A DNA stretch of 64,000 bases from Microbacterium caowuchunii. Lineage in GTDB: Bacteria; Actinomycetota; Actinomycetes; Actinomycetales; Microbacteriaceae. Each line of letters starts with the position of its first letter. The first letter of the stretch is position 1. This document shows, in pieces, positions 1 to 7,819 of this stretch. The notes below the pieces were generated by a model that saw nothing but the letters and a program-made list of their open reading frames with translations, was not told where the DNA came from and ran no database searches. The DNA is taken from the NCBI RefSeq assembly GCF_008727755.1, contig NZ_CP044231.1, positions 3,198,720-3,262,719 on the forward strand. Direction: 5' to 3'. The position numbers and the translations under genes were made by a program.

Positions 1-513
1 GATGCGGATCCCGTGGCACCGCTGTCCATGCTGGTGTTCTCACCCGGCCTTTACTCCGTCTCCGTGGACACCCCGATGGCCACGACGCCGGGGATCGCGG
101 TGCTCTCGGACGCCCCGATGGTCAACGTGCCGGTCCAGGTCCAGGCGGAGCCCACGGAGGAGTTCGTCGCCGTCGTGCAGGAGCGCGTCGAGGAGTTCCT
201 GACCGCCTGCACGACGCAGCAGGTGCTCCAGCCCACCGGCTGCCCGTTCGGATACGTGGTGCGCAACCGCGTCGAGGAGCTCCCCACCTGGACGATCGTG
301 CAGCAGCCCGAGGTGACGATCGTCCCGGACGGTGCCGGCTGGCGCATCCCGGACACCCAGGCCACCGCGCACATCGACCTGCAGGTGCGCTCGATCTCGG
401 ACGGCACCCTGCGCCCGGTCTCGGAGGACGTGCCCTTCCTCCTCCATGGCACGATCATGGTGCTGCCCGACGGCACCGCCTCGATCCAGCTGGGCGGGCT
501 CGACGTCCGCTGA
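1..513 (+). CDS. Hypothetical exported protein, C-terminal part
   Basis: An open frame runs in from the left edge (first codons GAT GCG GAT CCC) and stops at TGA 511-513, so only the last 170 residues or so are visible and the true start lies outside the window. The fragment has no membrane segment, is rich in Val, Pro and Thr, and has two Cys about 12 residues apart near its middle. This resembles the soluble extracytoplasmic half of a membrane-anchored actinobacterial protein, but that is inference. I recognise no family. It ends 4 bases before the stop of the convergent copD-ctaG gene, so the two 3' ends almost touch. Confidence 0.7.
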   Translation, partial: DADPVAPLSMLVFSPGLYSVSVDTPMATTPGIAVLSDAPMVNVPVQVQAEPTEEFVAVVQERVEEFLTACTTQQVLQPTGCPFGYVVRNRVEELPTWTIVQQPEVTIVPDGAGWRIPDTQATAHIDLQVRSISDGTLRPVSEDVPFLLHGTIMVLPDGTASIQLGGLDVR

Positions 514-516
514 GGC

Positions 517-2553
517 TCAGCGGCCGGCCCGGGCGTCCTTCTCCGCCATAGCGGCGAGGCGTGCGTTGTAGGCCTCCAGCTCGGCATCCCCGGTGCGATC
601 CGCGTGCCGGTCCTGGCTGCGCTGCAGCCGGTCGTCGCTGCGGCTCCACTGGATGGCGACCGTGACGCCCAGGATGAGCGCCGGGATCTCGCCGATCGAC
701 CAGGCGGCGCCGCCGCCGATGTACTGGTCCTCGATCGGGGTGGGGCCCCAGGTGCGGCCCATGGCGCCGAACCACTCGGCCGCGAACAGGCCGGTCTGCA
801 TCATGATCGCGACGCCGAAGAAGGCATGGATGGCGATCACACCGCCCAGCGTCAGCAGCCGGAACGGATAGGGGAAGCGGTACGGGACCGGGTCGATGCC
901 GATCAGCGAGAGCACGAACAGGTACCCGGTGATGAGGAAGTGGACCGTCATCCACTCGTGCCCCAGGTGGTCGTACAGCGACCACCTGAACAGGTCCGTG
1001 TAGTAGAAGATCCACAGCGATGCGACGAAGTTCGCCGCCGCGAACAGCGGATGCGTGACGACCTTCGCGAACGGCGTGTGGACGGCCCACATGATCCACT
1101 CGCGGCCGCCGCGCGTGCCGTCGTCGCGCTTGCGGATGGTGCGCAGCGCCAGCGTCACCGGGGAGCCGGGCACCAGGAGGAGCGGGATCGCCATCGTCAG
1201 CAGCATGTGGCCGACCATGTGCACGCTGAACAGGTAGTCCTGGTAGGCGTTGACCGGACCGCAGGTCACCCACAGCAGCAGCAGCATGCCGAGGACCCAG
1301 AGCACGGTGCGGTACACCGGCCAGCGATCGCCGCGGCGGTGCAGGCGCCAGACGCCGGCGAGGTAGAAGAACAGGCCGAATCCGACCACGAACGCCCAGA
1401 TGAGGTCGACGTTCCACGCCGTGAACCAGCGGTCGAAGGTCAGCTCCGGCGGCACCGGGGCGTCTGTCAGCTGCTCCGCGGGCGTGCGCACGAAGGCGGG
1501 TGCGGTCTCGGAGGGCGGGGCGGTGCGGGCGAGTGCGGCCGCCGCACCGCTCGCGATGCCCATCAGGGCCAATTCCACCGTGACCAGGATCCAGAAGTGC
1601 CGGGATGCCGCATCCGCCGCCATCCGGCCGATCAGCCGAAGCCGGTACCAGGCGCCGAACAGCCCCATCCCGAGCAGGGCGGCGACCTTCACCAGGAGGA
1701 TGCCGCCGTAGGGCGTGAGCAGCGACGGCAGGTCCCCGACGGCGACCGTCGCCCGGACGGTGCCCGAGATCGCGACCACCACGAACGCCGCCAGCGCGAT
1801 CGCCGAGTAGCGCCGCAGGATCGCGATCATCGGGGCCCGGTCGGTGACCGGACGGATCACGATCAGCAGGAGCAGGCCGCCCAGCCACACCGCCGCGGCG
1901 ATGATGTGGATCACGAGCGACACCATCGCGATGTCGTGGTTGGCGAGGTCGCCGGAGTGGCCCTGGGTGCCCATCGGCACGAGGGCGGCCGCGGCGAGGA
2001 GCGCGACGATGAGGGTGGGCGTCCAGGACCGCACGGCGAAGGCGAGCACCGTGATGACGGCGCCGGCGATCGTGGTGATGAGCCAGGTGCGGCCGAGCTC
2101 GGTGTCCACCAGGAAACGCCCCAGCTGATCACCGAAGACGGCATCAGCGCTGGGGGCGGCGTTGAAGACGTTGACGAAGGTGAAGAAGCCCGTCACGGCG
2201 GAGCCGATCGTGAAGACGGCCGCCGAGACCGAGGCGGTGTCGAGCGCCAGGTCGAAAGAGCGTTCGCCGGTCTTCAGCGCGAACAGGGCGAGCACGAGGG
2301 CGCCCAGCATCCCCGCGGCGGCGATGTTCACGACGAGTTTGACGATCGGGAGGCCCCAGCGCACGACCGGCCCGGCGTCGGCGATGACGAGCGGCGCCGC
2401 TCCGCCACCGAACAGCAGTGCGGCCACCAGGGTCGCGAAGGCGGCGGCGAGCAGGATCACCGGACCCGCGATGCGCAGGATGCGGGAGGCGTCGCCGCGC
2501 CCGGAGGCCTCGCGCAGCGCGCGGGCGCCCTGGGGGGTGGCCGTGGGGATCAC
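517..2553 (-). CDS. CopD / CtaG fusion: copper import and cytochrome c oxidase assembly membrane protein
   Basis: This 678-residue polytopic membrane protein joins two families. The N-terminal half (about residues 25-330) has eight or nine hydrophobic segments and a CopD-like section around GTQGHSGDLANHDIA. The C-terminal half (about 360-620) is a CtaG/caa3-type oxidase assembly domain, with the HMVGHMLLTMAIP segment and the YYTDLFRWS and FFGVAIMMQTGL stretches typical of the family. The expected role is moving copper across the membrane and delivering it to the CuA/CuB sites of haem-copper oxidase. The fusion is common in Actinobacteria. GTG is taken as start because TAGGCT (2560-2565, minus strand) sits 6 bases upstream, fitting a leaderless transcript. 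The tail is charged and cytoplasmic. Confidence 0.88.
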   Translation of the reverse strand: MIPTATPQGARALREASGRGDASRILRIAGPVILLAAAFATLVAALLFGGGAAPLVIADAGPVVRWGLPIVKLVVNIAAAGMLGALVLALFALKTGERSFDLALDTASVSAAVFTIGSAVTGFFTFVNVFNAAPSADAVFGDQLGRFLVDTELGRTWLITTIAGAVITVLAFAVRSWTPTLIVALLAAAALVPMGTQGHSGDLANHDIAMVSLVIHIIAAAVWLGGLLLLIVIRPVTDRAPMIAILRRYSAIALAAFVVVAISGTVRATVAVGDLPSLLTPYGGILLVKVAALLGMGLFGAWYRLRLIGRMAADAASRHFWILVTVELALMGIASGAAAALARTAPPSETAPAFVRTPAEQLTDAPVPPELTFDRWFTAWNVDLIWAFVVGFGLFFYLAGVWRLHRRGDRWPVYRTVLWVLGMLLLLWVTCGPVNAYQDYLFSVHMVGHMLLTMAIPLLLVPGSPVTLALRTIRKRDDGTRGGREWIMWAVHTPFAKVVTHPLFAAANFVASLWIFYYTDLFRWSLYDHLGHEWMTVHFLITGYLFVLSLIGIDPVPYRFPYPFRLLTLGGVIAIHAFFGVAIMMQTGLFAAEWFGAMGRTWGPTPIEDQYIGGGAAWSIGEIPALILGVTVAIQWSRSDDRLQRSQDRHADRTGDAELEAYNARLAAMAEKDARAGR

Positions 2554-2559
2554 CCTTCC

Positions 2560-2565
2560 AGCCTA
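2560..2565 (-). promoter_or_regulatory. Putative -10 box of the copD-ctaG gene (leaderless)
   Basis: The minus strand reads TAGGCT followed by GGAAGG and then the GTG start. A -10 hexamer 6 bases before a start codon places transcription initiation at or next to the codon. No Shine-Dalgarno is needed, although GGAAGG could act as a weak one. The same arrangement recurs at several other genes in this window. Confidence 0.5.
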
Positions 2566-2577
2566 GGCGGATACGAA

Positions 2578-2607
2578 GAGGGGGGATGCCTCGCGGCATC
2601 CCCCCTC
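2578..2607 (-). terminator. Hairpin terminator after hup
   Basis: A perfect 13-bp stem (GAGGGGGGATGCC with its complement) closes a 4-base loop, 17 bases past the hup stop codon and before the copD-ctaG gene. There is little T tract after it, as is common for actinobacterial terminators. Its core GGATGCC/GGCATCC recurs in other hairpins of this window. Confidence 0.75.
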
Positions 2608-2623
2608 TCAGGTCGTTCGTCGA

Positions 2624-2911
2624 TTACTTGACGGCGGCCTTCAGCTTCGAACCGGCGGTGACCTTCACGCGCTTGCCCGCGGGGATCTGGATCTCCGCAC
2701 CGGTCTGGGGGTTGCGGCCGGTGCGAGCGGAGGTCTCGACCTGCTCGAACGCGATCCAGCCCGGGATGGAGACCTTGGAGCCCTTGGCGACGGCCTCGGA
2801 GACCGTGGAGAAGAGGGAGTCGAGCACGCTCGAGACGGCGGACTGGCTCTGGCCCGTGGCGCTGGCGATGCTCGCGACGAGCTCGGTCTTGGTGATGGAC
2901 TTGTCGGCCAT
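2624..2911 (-). CDS. hup: HU-family nucleoid-associated DNA-binding protein
   Basis: The 95-residue product has the complete HU fold: N-terminal helices (KTELVASIASATG), the saddle, the DNA-binding arm (ARTGRNPQTGAEIQIPAGK) and the closing VTAGSKLKAAVK. It bends DNA and compacts the nucleoid. It lacks the long Lys/Ala/Pro-rich tail of mycobacterial HupB and streptomycete HupS and so is a minimal HU. The ATG at 2911 is preceded by CTGGAGGA. The gene is monocistronic, with its own promoter region (TATATT, 2997-3002) and the hairpin terminator above. Confidence 0.96.
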   Translation of the reverse strand: MADKSITKTELVASIASATGQSQSAVSSVLDSLFSTVSEAVAKGSKVSIPGWIAFEQVETSARTGRNPQTGAEIQIPAGKRVKVTAGSKLKAAVK

Positions 2912-2996
2912 GTGGTTGTCCTCCAGGCGGCGAGTTCGCCGCTGCTTGACTTCGGCCCGGGGTGAAATCCGGGGTTGGTCGGATCGACCGTGCTCG

Positions 2997-3036
2997 AATA
3001 TACCGACGTTCCCCGGGAAACCGCGGATTTCCGGGG
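2997..3036 (-). promoter_or_regulatory. hup promoter with upstream palindrome
   Basis: On the minus strand TATATT (2997-3002) is an unusually AT-rich -10 candidate for this genome, about 85 bases before the hup start. Just upstream, 3011-3036 is a 26-base near-palindrome centred on CCGCGG with GGAAA/TTTCC shoulders (about 22 of 26 bases symmetric), covering the -20 to -40 zone. It may be an operator; no regulator can be named. The 5' untranslated region is about 80 nt. Confidence 0.4.
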
Positions 3037-3084
3037 TTTTCGACCCAGAGATGACGGCGTGTCACCCCGCGGGACCCGAAACCG

Positions 3085-3141
3085 CCCCTCCCCGCCCCTC
3101 CCCGCCCTCTCCCCGTCCCTCCCCGTCCCTCCCCGTCCCTT
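3085..3141. repeat. C-rich low-complexity tract
   Basis: About 57 bases made almost entirely of CCCTCCCCG(T/C) units repeated five to six times, between the hup promoter region and the first 77-bp palindrome. No coding potential is evident. It is simple-sequence DNA and may be length-variable between strains. Confidence 0.7.
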
Positions 3142-3218
3142 TCCCGCGAGACTGCATACGCAGCACGAAACAGCGGCTGGTTACGTCCGTTTCGTGCCGT
3201 GCGTGCAGTCTCGCGGGA
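3142..3218 (+). repeat. 77-bp nested palindrome, family A copy 1
   Basis: The outer 15-base arms TCCCGCGAGACTGCA (3142-3156) and their perfect complement (3204-3218) enclose inner 9-base arms GCACGAAAC (3163-3171) and GTTTCGTGC (3189-3197). Spacers are 6 nt on both sides and the central loop is 17 nt (3172-3188). The loop on the plus strand begins AGCGGC and ends ACGTCC. It lies between the rpsN terminator and the hup promoter. It matches four other copies in length and layout. Confidence 0.9.
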
Positions 3219-3249
3219 GGAATGGCCCGGATGCCGGGGGGCGGGAACG

Positions 3250-3287
3250 CGGAAGGCCCGGAGTTCCGAGGAACTCCGGGCCTTCCG
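3250..3287 (-). terminator. Terminator of the rpmB-rpmG-rpsN operon
   Basis: A perfect 17-bp stem (3250-3266 with 3271-3287) with a 4-base loop lies 13 bases after the rpsN stop. No run of T follows on the minus strand, so it would act as a strong hairpin-only terminator. Confidence 0.8.
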
Positions 3288-3300
3288 GTGATGCGGGTGC

Positions 3301-3606
3301 TTACCAGGACGACTTGGTCACACCGGGCAGCTCGCCACGGTGCGCCATGTCACGGAAGCGGACACGCGAGATGCCGAACTTCGTGAGGACACCGCGGGGG
3401 CGGCCGTCGATGACGTCGCGCGAACGGACGCGCACGGGCGATGCGTTGCGGGGCAGCTTCTGCAGGCCCACGCGGGCGGCTTCGCGCTCTTCGTCGGTCG
3501 AGGTCGGCGAGACGAGCGCCTTCTTCAGCTCCGCGCGCTTGGCGGCGTAGCGCTCGACGATGACCTTGCGCTGCTCGTTGCGCGCGATCTTGCTCTTCTT
3601 AGCCAT
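3301..3606 (-). CDS. rpsN: 30S ribosomal protein S14, zinc-independent long form
   Basis: The 101-residue S14 is of the long type that lacks the CXXC...CXXC zinc ribbon of the short type; there is no Cys at all. The signature [22 protein letters not shown] is clear, followed by the C-terminal [20 protein letters not shown]. It sits in the small-subunit head near 16S helix 41-43. It is the third gene of rpmB-rpmG-rpsN, 4 bases after the rpmG stop. In many Actinobacteria such cysteine-free paralogues are Zur-controlled spares; here no Zur box is visible upstream of the operon. Confidence 0.97.
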   Translation of the reverse strand: MAKKSKIARNEQRKVIVERYAAKRAELKKALVSPTSTDEEREAARVGLQKLPRNASPVRVRSRDVIDGRPRGVLTKFGISRVRFRDMAHRGELPGVTKSSW

Positions 3607-3610
3607 GGGA

Positions 3611-3781
3611 TCAGCGCTCCTCTCGGAATTCGACGTGCTTGCGGACCACCGGGTCGTACTTCTTCAGCACGATGCGGTCGGGGTTGTTGCGGCGGTTCTT
3701 GCGCGTCACGTAGGTGTACCCCGTGCCGGCGGTCGAACGCAGCTTGATGATCGGACGGACGTCCTGAGCCTTCTTCGCCAT
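3611..3781 (-). CDS. rpmG: 50S ribosomal protein L33, zinc-independent form
   Basis: The 56-residue protein ([19 protein letters not shown]...) contains [22 protein letters not shown], the typical L33 core, with no cysteines, so it is the zinc-free type. Its ATG overlaps the TAA of rpmB by one base (TAATG), which suggests translational coupling. It is followed 4 bases later by rpsN. It contributes to the E-site region of the large subunit. Confidence 0.96.
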   Translation of the reverse strand: MAKKAQDVRPIIKLRSTAGTGYTYVTRKNRRNNPDRIVLKKYDPVVRKHVEFREER

Positions 3782-4017
3782 TAGAGCTTCACACCCTTCG
3801 CGAGGAGGTCCTTGACCACGGACTCGATGCCACGTGCATCGATGACCTTGATGCCCTTGGCCGAGACGTTGAGCTTGATGTTACGACCCAGCGACGGGAC
3901 GAAGTAGGTCTTCTTCTGCACGTTCGGGTCGAAGCGGCGCTTCGTCCGGCGGTGCGAGTGCGAGATGTTGTGACCGAAGCCGGGAACCGCTCCAGTCACC
4001 TGGCACACTGCTGCCAT
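3781..4017 (-). CDS. rpmB: 50S ribosomal protein L28
   Basis: The 78-residue product begins [32 protein letters not shown], the invariant L28 opening. ATG 4017 is chosen over an upstream in-frame start because the L28 family begins at this Met and GAAGGAGAC lies 7-8 bases before it. It is first in the rpmB-rpmG-rpsN operon. A single Cys near the N-terminus does not form a zinc knuckle. The long leader carries a 16-bp inverted repeat described separately. Confidence 0.97.
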   Translation of the reverse strand: MAAVCQVTGAVPGFGHNISHSHRRTKRRFDPNVQKKTYFVPSLGRNIKLNVSAKGIKVIDARGIESVVKDLLAKGVKL

Positions 4018-4062
4018 GGTGATGTCTCCTTCTGTACCGTGAAACCGGACGGCTTCACCCAA

Positions 4063-4160
4063 GATCCCTTGTCTGCGCCCAGCTCTGACCGGGTCGTTTC
4101 CGACCTGAAGGAGAGGGATGGACACGTACTACGCGCTGGAGTGCGCGCAGACAAGGGATC
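4063..4160 (-). promoter_or_regulatory. rpmB leader with 16-bp long-range inverted repeat
   Basis: GATCCCTTGTCTGCGC (4063-4078) and its perfect complement (4145-4160) are 66 bases apart in the untranslated region upstream of rpmB. The promoter-proximal arm abuts the TAGACT -10 box (4161-4166), so transcription would start inside that arm. In RNA at least about 10 bp of the stem could form; in DNA the whole repeat could be a two-site operator. Either way a chance perfect 16-mer at this spacing is improbable. The arm also overlaps the stop codon of the upstream oxidoreductase. Confidence 0.6.
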
Positions 4161-5616
4161 AGTCTAGCATCTCCGGGTGTGTCGATGACCCAGCGCCCGG
4201 GGCGACACCGGAGCGCGGTCCGTCCAGCGGGTGTCCGATGCGGATCCGCCGCTCCGGATCCCAGTGCTCGGCGGTGGCACGCAGCCGTTCCGTCGCCTCG
4301 CCGTACAGCTCCTCGGCGGGTTGCGGGTCGTCGGCGAAGTTCTTCACGCCCACCGCGGACGCGTACGGCGCCATGCGGCCGGTGATCGCGGATGCGGCAG
4401 CGCGGACGGGCCCCTCCGCCTCCGGCGACGGCACGATGCCCACCGCGTAGACCACCCCGGCACCCGAGATCGACGAGACCGCGCCGCCGTCGGCGCGTCC
4501 GGGCGTCAGCATCCCGCCCAGGTGTCGCAGCTCGATCGACAGCAGCGCATCCGAGGAGGGTGCCAGCGCGGCGTCCAGCAGCGCATCGACCGTCTCCGCG
4601 GTGACCTCCCGGACGACGGTGCTCTCGCCGTACGCGGGGCTGGGCTGATCGGGATCGCCGTGCACGGTGGCGAGCTTCGCGGGGCTCATCGTACGGACGG
4701 AGTCGATCTCCGGCGCCAGGTCCCGCAGCGGCTCGAGGAGCGCCGCCGCCGCCTCCGCGTCGCCCTGGATCGCCACCTCGACGCCGACGAAGGCCCGGCC
4801 GCGGAGGGGCTCGGGGATCTCCGGGATCGGCGGGTAACGGAGCACCCGGACCAGCGAGGTCACGGCGTCCGGCACCGAGCCGATCCATTCCCGCCACGCG
4901 TGCGCGATCTCCCGGGCTCGCTCCAGTGGCCAGAGGAATCCCCCCGCCCTGACCTGGTCGATCGGGTAGAGCTGCAGCTCGAGCGCCGTCACGACGACGG
5001 GCGCAACGCCGCCGCGCGCGGCCCAGAACAGGTCGGCGTGCCGGGCATGGTCGACCCGCAGCGGACGTCCGCGCGCGTCCACGACGTCGAGGGAGCGGAT
5101 GCTGTTGGCCGCCAGTCCGTGGGAGCGGGCGAGCCATCCGAGACCACCGCCGAGGCTGAACCCCGCCACCCCGACGGAAGGCGCCATCCCTGCCACCGCG
5201 GCGAGGCCGTATCCGGCGGCCGCCTCGACGACGTCGGACCACACCGCGCCGGCGCCGACGCGGACGCGTTCGGTCTCCGGATCGATGTCGATGGCGTCGA
5301 GCGCGCCCGTCCGCAACAGGATCGTGTCCCGCATCGAGGGGATCGTGCCGCCGGCGTGCCCGGTTCCCTGCGGCGCGACGGCGAGATCCAGTCGGCGGGC
5401 CGCCACCACGGTCGCGATCACGTCCTGCTCGTCCGCCGCGATCACCACGGCCGCCGGCTGCTGATCCGCCAGGAGCTGCCAGGCCCCCCGCGCGTCATCC
5501 CAGTCCGGGTCACCGGGCAGCACCAGACGACCGGCCAGTTGCTCCCCGAGGCGCTCGATGCGCTCACCGGAGGGAGCAGCACCCGACGCAGGCGACGCGG
5601 AATCGGACGGGGTCAT
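4159..5616 (-). CDS. FAD-binding (PCMH/BBE-type) oxidoreductase
   Basis: A 485-residue flavoprotein of the berberine-bridge-enzyme-like group. The FAD-binding PCMH domain is visible: PAAVVIAADEQDVIATVVAARRL, then APQGTGHAGG, the flavin-contact VGAGAVWSDVVEAAAGYGLA, and GFSLGGGLGWLARSHGLAANSI. The usual His of bicovalent FAD enzymes appears in GTGHAGG, but the partner Cys of the GXCXXV motif is replaced (PSVGVAGFS), so flavin attachment is probably at most monocovalent. The substrate is unknown. ATG 5616 is chosen for its strong GAAGGAGGA ribosome site; an upstream Gly/Arg-rich extension looks like untranslated sequence. The stop codon lies within the rpmB promoter region. Confidence 0.85.
   Translation of the reverse strand: MTPSDSASPASGAAPSGERIERLGEQLAGRLVLPGDPDWDDARGAWQLLADQQPAAVVIAADEQDVIATVVAARRLDLAVAPQGTGHAGGTIPSMRDTILLRTGALDAIDIDPETERVRVGAGAVWSDVVEAAAGYGLAAVAGMAPSVGVAGFSLGGGLGWLARSHGLAANSIRSLDVVDARGRPLRVDHARHADLFWAARGGVAPVVVTALELQLYPIDQVRAGGFLWPLERAREIAHAWREWIGSVPDAVTSLVRVLRYPPIPEIPEPLRGRAFVGVEVAIQGDAEAAAALLEPLRDLAPEIDSVRTMSPAKLATVHGDPDQPSPAYGESTVVREVTAETVDALLDAALAPSSDALLSIELRHLGGMLTPGRADGGAVSSISGAGVVYAVGIVPSPEAEGPVRAAASAITGRMAPYASAVGVKNFADDPQPAEELYGEATERLRATAEHWDPERRIRIGHPLDGPRSGVAPGAGSSTHPEMLD
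4161..4166 (-). promoter_or_regulatory. -10 box of the rpmB-rpmG-rpsN operon
   Basis: TAGACT preceded by TGC (extended -10, TGCTAGACT) on the minus strand. A weak TCGACA lies upstream as a possible -35, closer than the usual spacing. The promoter is inside the last codons of the preceding FAD oxidoreductase gene. Confidence 0.5.
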
Positions 5617-5738
5617 GGAGTCCTCCTTCAGGAGAGATCGGAAGGGCGGGCGGCGGGACGGGCCTCCGCCGCCGCGGTTCCCTCCCCCACTTTCCCGCGC
5701 CGGACGCCCGGGCACCAGACCCCGTCCTGCGCGGACGC

Positions 5739-6407
5739 TCAGACCTCGGTGGCTCCCCTGCCCGGGCGGAACGGCGACACGGTCTCGTCACCCGGGATCC
5801 AGAACCGCCATGGGAACGCGGACGTCCCGGCCACCCCGGCGACCCCCACGCGCGGTCCGGTCGCGATCAGTGGCGGCGGCGCGACCGCCAGCAGCAGCCG
5901 CGCACGCGCACCGGCGAGTTCGGCGCCGGTGACGGCGTCGATCCCGTCGTGGACGGGATGCCGCAGGCCCGACGCGTCCCCGAGCCGGCCCGGCCCCCGC
6001 GCGAGGTCCCGGGGAGCGCGCACGACACCGCGCACGAGACGGCGGCGAAGTGCCGTCTCCGCGCCGTCGATCACCTCGCCCGCACGCAGCAGGACACCAC
6101 CGGCCAGCCCTTCCGGCGCACACACCACGTTGACGCAGGAGTGGATGCCGTGGCTCAGGTAGACGTACAGATGCCCGGGCTCGCCCCACATGGTGGCGTT
6201 GCGCGCGGTGCGGCCCATCCGGGCGTGGGAGCCCGGGTCCGCCACCTCGCCGGTGCCGCGTCCGTGGTACGCCTCCACCTCGGTGATGCGCAGGACCACC
6301 CGCTCGCCGGCGACCACCGTCTCCAGGTGCGCGTCGAGCAGGCGCGGCGCGACCTCGAGCGGCAGGGCAGTGAGGTCGTCGCGAGTGGCCGGCACGTGCG
6401 CGGTCAT
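5739..6407 (-). CDS. 3-methyladenine DNA glycosylase (AAG/MPG family)
   Basis: This 222-residue base-excision repair glycosylase removes alkylated purines. Family motifs are clear: RITEVEAYHG, SHARMGRTARNATMWGEPGHLYVYLSHG, and CVNVVCAPEG. The catalytic Glu lies in TEVEAY and the DNA-intercalating Tyr in LYVYLSHGIH. The N-terminus (MTAHVPATRDDLTALPLEVAPRLLDA) matches the family length. ATG 6407 overlaps the stop of the preceding gene by ATGA, so the two are probably co-translated. It is last in a run starting with the zinc genes, though a functional link to zinc is not implied. Confidence 0.92.
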   Translation of the reverse strand: MTAHVPATRDDLTALPLEVAPRLLDAHLETVVAGERVVLRITEVEAYHGRGTGEVADPGSHARMGRTARNATMWGEPGHLYVYLSHGIHSCVNVVCAPEGLAGGVLLRAGEVIDGAETALRRRLVRGVVRAPRDLARGPGRLGDASGLRHPVHDGIDAVTGAELAGARARLLLAVAPPPLIATGPRVGVAGVAGTSAFPWRFWIPGDETVSPFRPGRGATEV

Positions 6408-7819
6408 CGGATCGGCACCTGGCACCAGGAGATGTCGAACGCCTCGAGGCTGGAGATCTCCGCACCGTCGTCCAGGTCGATGATGTGGGTCTCCACCCGC
6501 CCGGGGAGCGGCAGGTCGTAGGACGTGTCGTACGGGTTGCCGGCCGCATCCGGCTGCACGAGCGCGGCCGCGTACCTGCCGGACGGCGAGACGCAGGTCT
6601 GGAGGAGCGCGGAGGTGCCCTGCACCGCGAAGACGGGGGTCGCCGCCCCGTCCGGCGCGACCCGGTAGAGCGTCGTCCCGCCTCCTGCCGCGCCCGCCGG
6701 TTCGGTGAACTGCCGCAGTGTCTCGCCGCCGGTCAGCGGCACCACGCTGCTCAGGAATCCGCTCGCACCGGTCGCCTCGACCAGCGGGGTCTCGGAGGCA
6801 TCGGTCAGGTCGACCTGGAAGAGGCCGTCCGCGCGCAGCACGATCGCGGTCGCGGATCCGCGGGCTATCCCCTCCAGCTGCGCCGCCGCGCCGAGGTCGA
6901 CGGGGTCCGCCCCGGCAGACGCGGTCAGCAGCAGCCTGCCGTCGAAGGTGAGCAGCAGCAGGCTGTCCGTGTCCGGGACGAAACGCCACTGCGCGACGCT
7001 CACCGGCTCACCGGCGACCTCGACGGCGGCCGGCTCGGCATCCGCCGCGGCATCCGCGAGCGAAGCGATGTAGAGCACGCTGCCGCGCGCGCCGGGGGCG
7101 GACATGTCCGGGTCCGTGTAGGTGTAGCCGATCGCCTCCCCCCGGTCCGCGGTCTGCAGGTCCTGCACGGCCCCCGGCCCGGGCAGGGTCAGCGAGCGCG
7201 CACCGTCGCCGCCGGTGTCGGTGACGATGAGTCCGGGTGCGCCGTCGTCGTCCTTGACCGACATGACCAGGTGCTGCGCGGTGGCGCGGAAGTCCTCGAT
7301 GTGCGGATGCGTGAACACCGGCACCGCATCCTCGCCGGACAGGCCCGTCCGGAACACGGTGTCCCCGTCCTGCCCGCGCTGCAGCAGGAAGACCTCGAGC
7401 GCCGGGGTGCGGAAGGTCTCCCGGAACGTCGACGAGACCTGCCCGCCGACCGCCGTCACATCGTCGATCGTGACGGTGTACTCGGTGTCGTCGCGGAGCG
7501 GCAGCGTGAAACGGATGCCGACGCTGCGCCCCGAGGTCTCCACCCGCACCTCCGCGTCCGGGCTCACCCGCACCTGCTCGGGCCGCACCTCGGCGAGGGA
7601 CTGGTTGGCGGTCAGGATCAGCCGGGACCCGGATGCGGACACCGCCGCCTCGGGGTCGAACTGCACCTGGGTGATCCGCGGTCCCTGCACGGCGCCGGCG
7701 ACGGCCGCCGCCGTGCCGATGAAGGCGAGGACCCCCACGACGGCGGCGAACGACAGCAGGTACGTCCGCATGCGGCGGCGGAGCGTCCGCGTCCGCCGCG
7801 AGGTGCCCTCAGTACTCAT
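6404..7819 (-). CDS. Membrane-anchored hypothetical protein with beta-rich ectodomain
   Basis: The 471-residue product has a basic N-terminus (RRTRTLRRRMRTYLL), a single transmembrane signal anchor (about residues 19-45) and a long exported part. The exported part starts with a Big/SbsA-like fold (VSASGSRLILTANQSLAEVRPEQVRVSPDAEV... LRDDTEYTVTIDDVTAVGG). This is followed by several segments resembling beta-propeller blades (DGARSLTLPGPG, DTDSLLLLTFDGRLLL). I do not recognise a named family. ATG 7819 overlaps the 3' end of the TIGR03943 gene by 11 bases, and the stop overlaps the glycosylase start, so it belongs to the same transcription run. Confidence 0.75.
   Translation of the reverse strand: MSTEGTSRRTRTLRRRMRTYLLSFAAVVGVLAFIGTAAAVAGAVQGPRITQVQFDPEAAVSASGSRLILTANQSLAEVRPEQVRVSPDAEVRVETSGRSVGIRFTLPLRDDTEYTVTIDDVTAVGGQVSSTFRETFRTPALEVFLLQRGQDGDTVFRTGLSGEDAVPVFTHPHIEDFRATAQHLVMSVKDDDGAPGLIVTDTGGDGARSLTLPGPGAVQDLQTADRGEAIGYTYTDPDMSAPGARGSVLYIASLADAAADAEPAAVEVAGEPVSVAQWRFVPDTDSLLLLTFDGRLLLTASAGADPVDLGAAAQLEGIARGSATAIVLRADGLFQVDLTDASETPLVEATGASGFLSSVVPLTGGETLRQFTEPAGAAGGGTTLYRVAPDGAATPVFAVQGTSALLQTCVSPSGRYAAALVQPDAAGNPYDTSYDLPLPGRVETHIIDLDDGAEISSLEAFDISWCQVPIR

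Noticed and set aside
604..2631. Long open frames on the plus strand opposite copD-ctaG
   Set aside because: High GC keeps antisense frames open; the translations are Arg/Gly/His-rich without domains, while the minus strand encodes a clear membrane protein.
4018..4166. Zur box in front of rpmB
   Set aside because: No AT-rich TGAAAAT..ATTTTCA-like palindrome is present in the leader or promoter.
5616..5715. Upstream start for the FAD oxidoreductase
   Set aside because: The extension is Gly/Arg low complexity, and the strong GAAGGAGGA site lies directly before ATG 5616.
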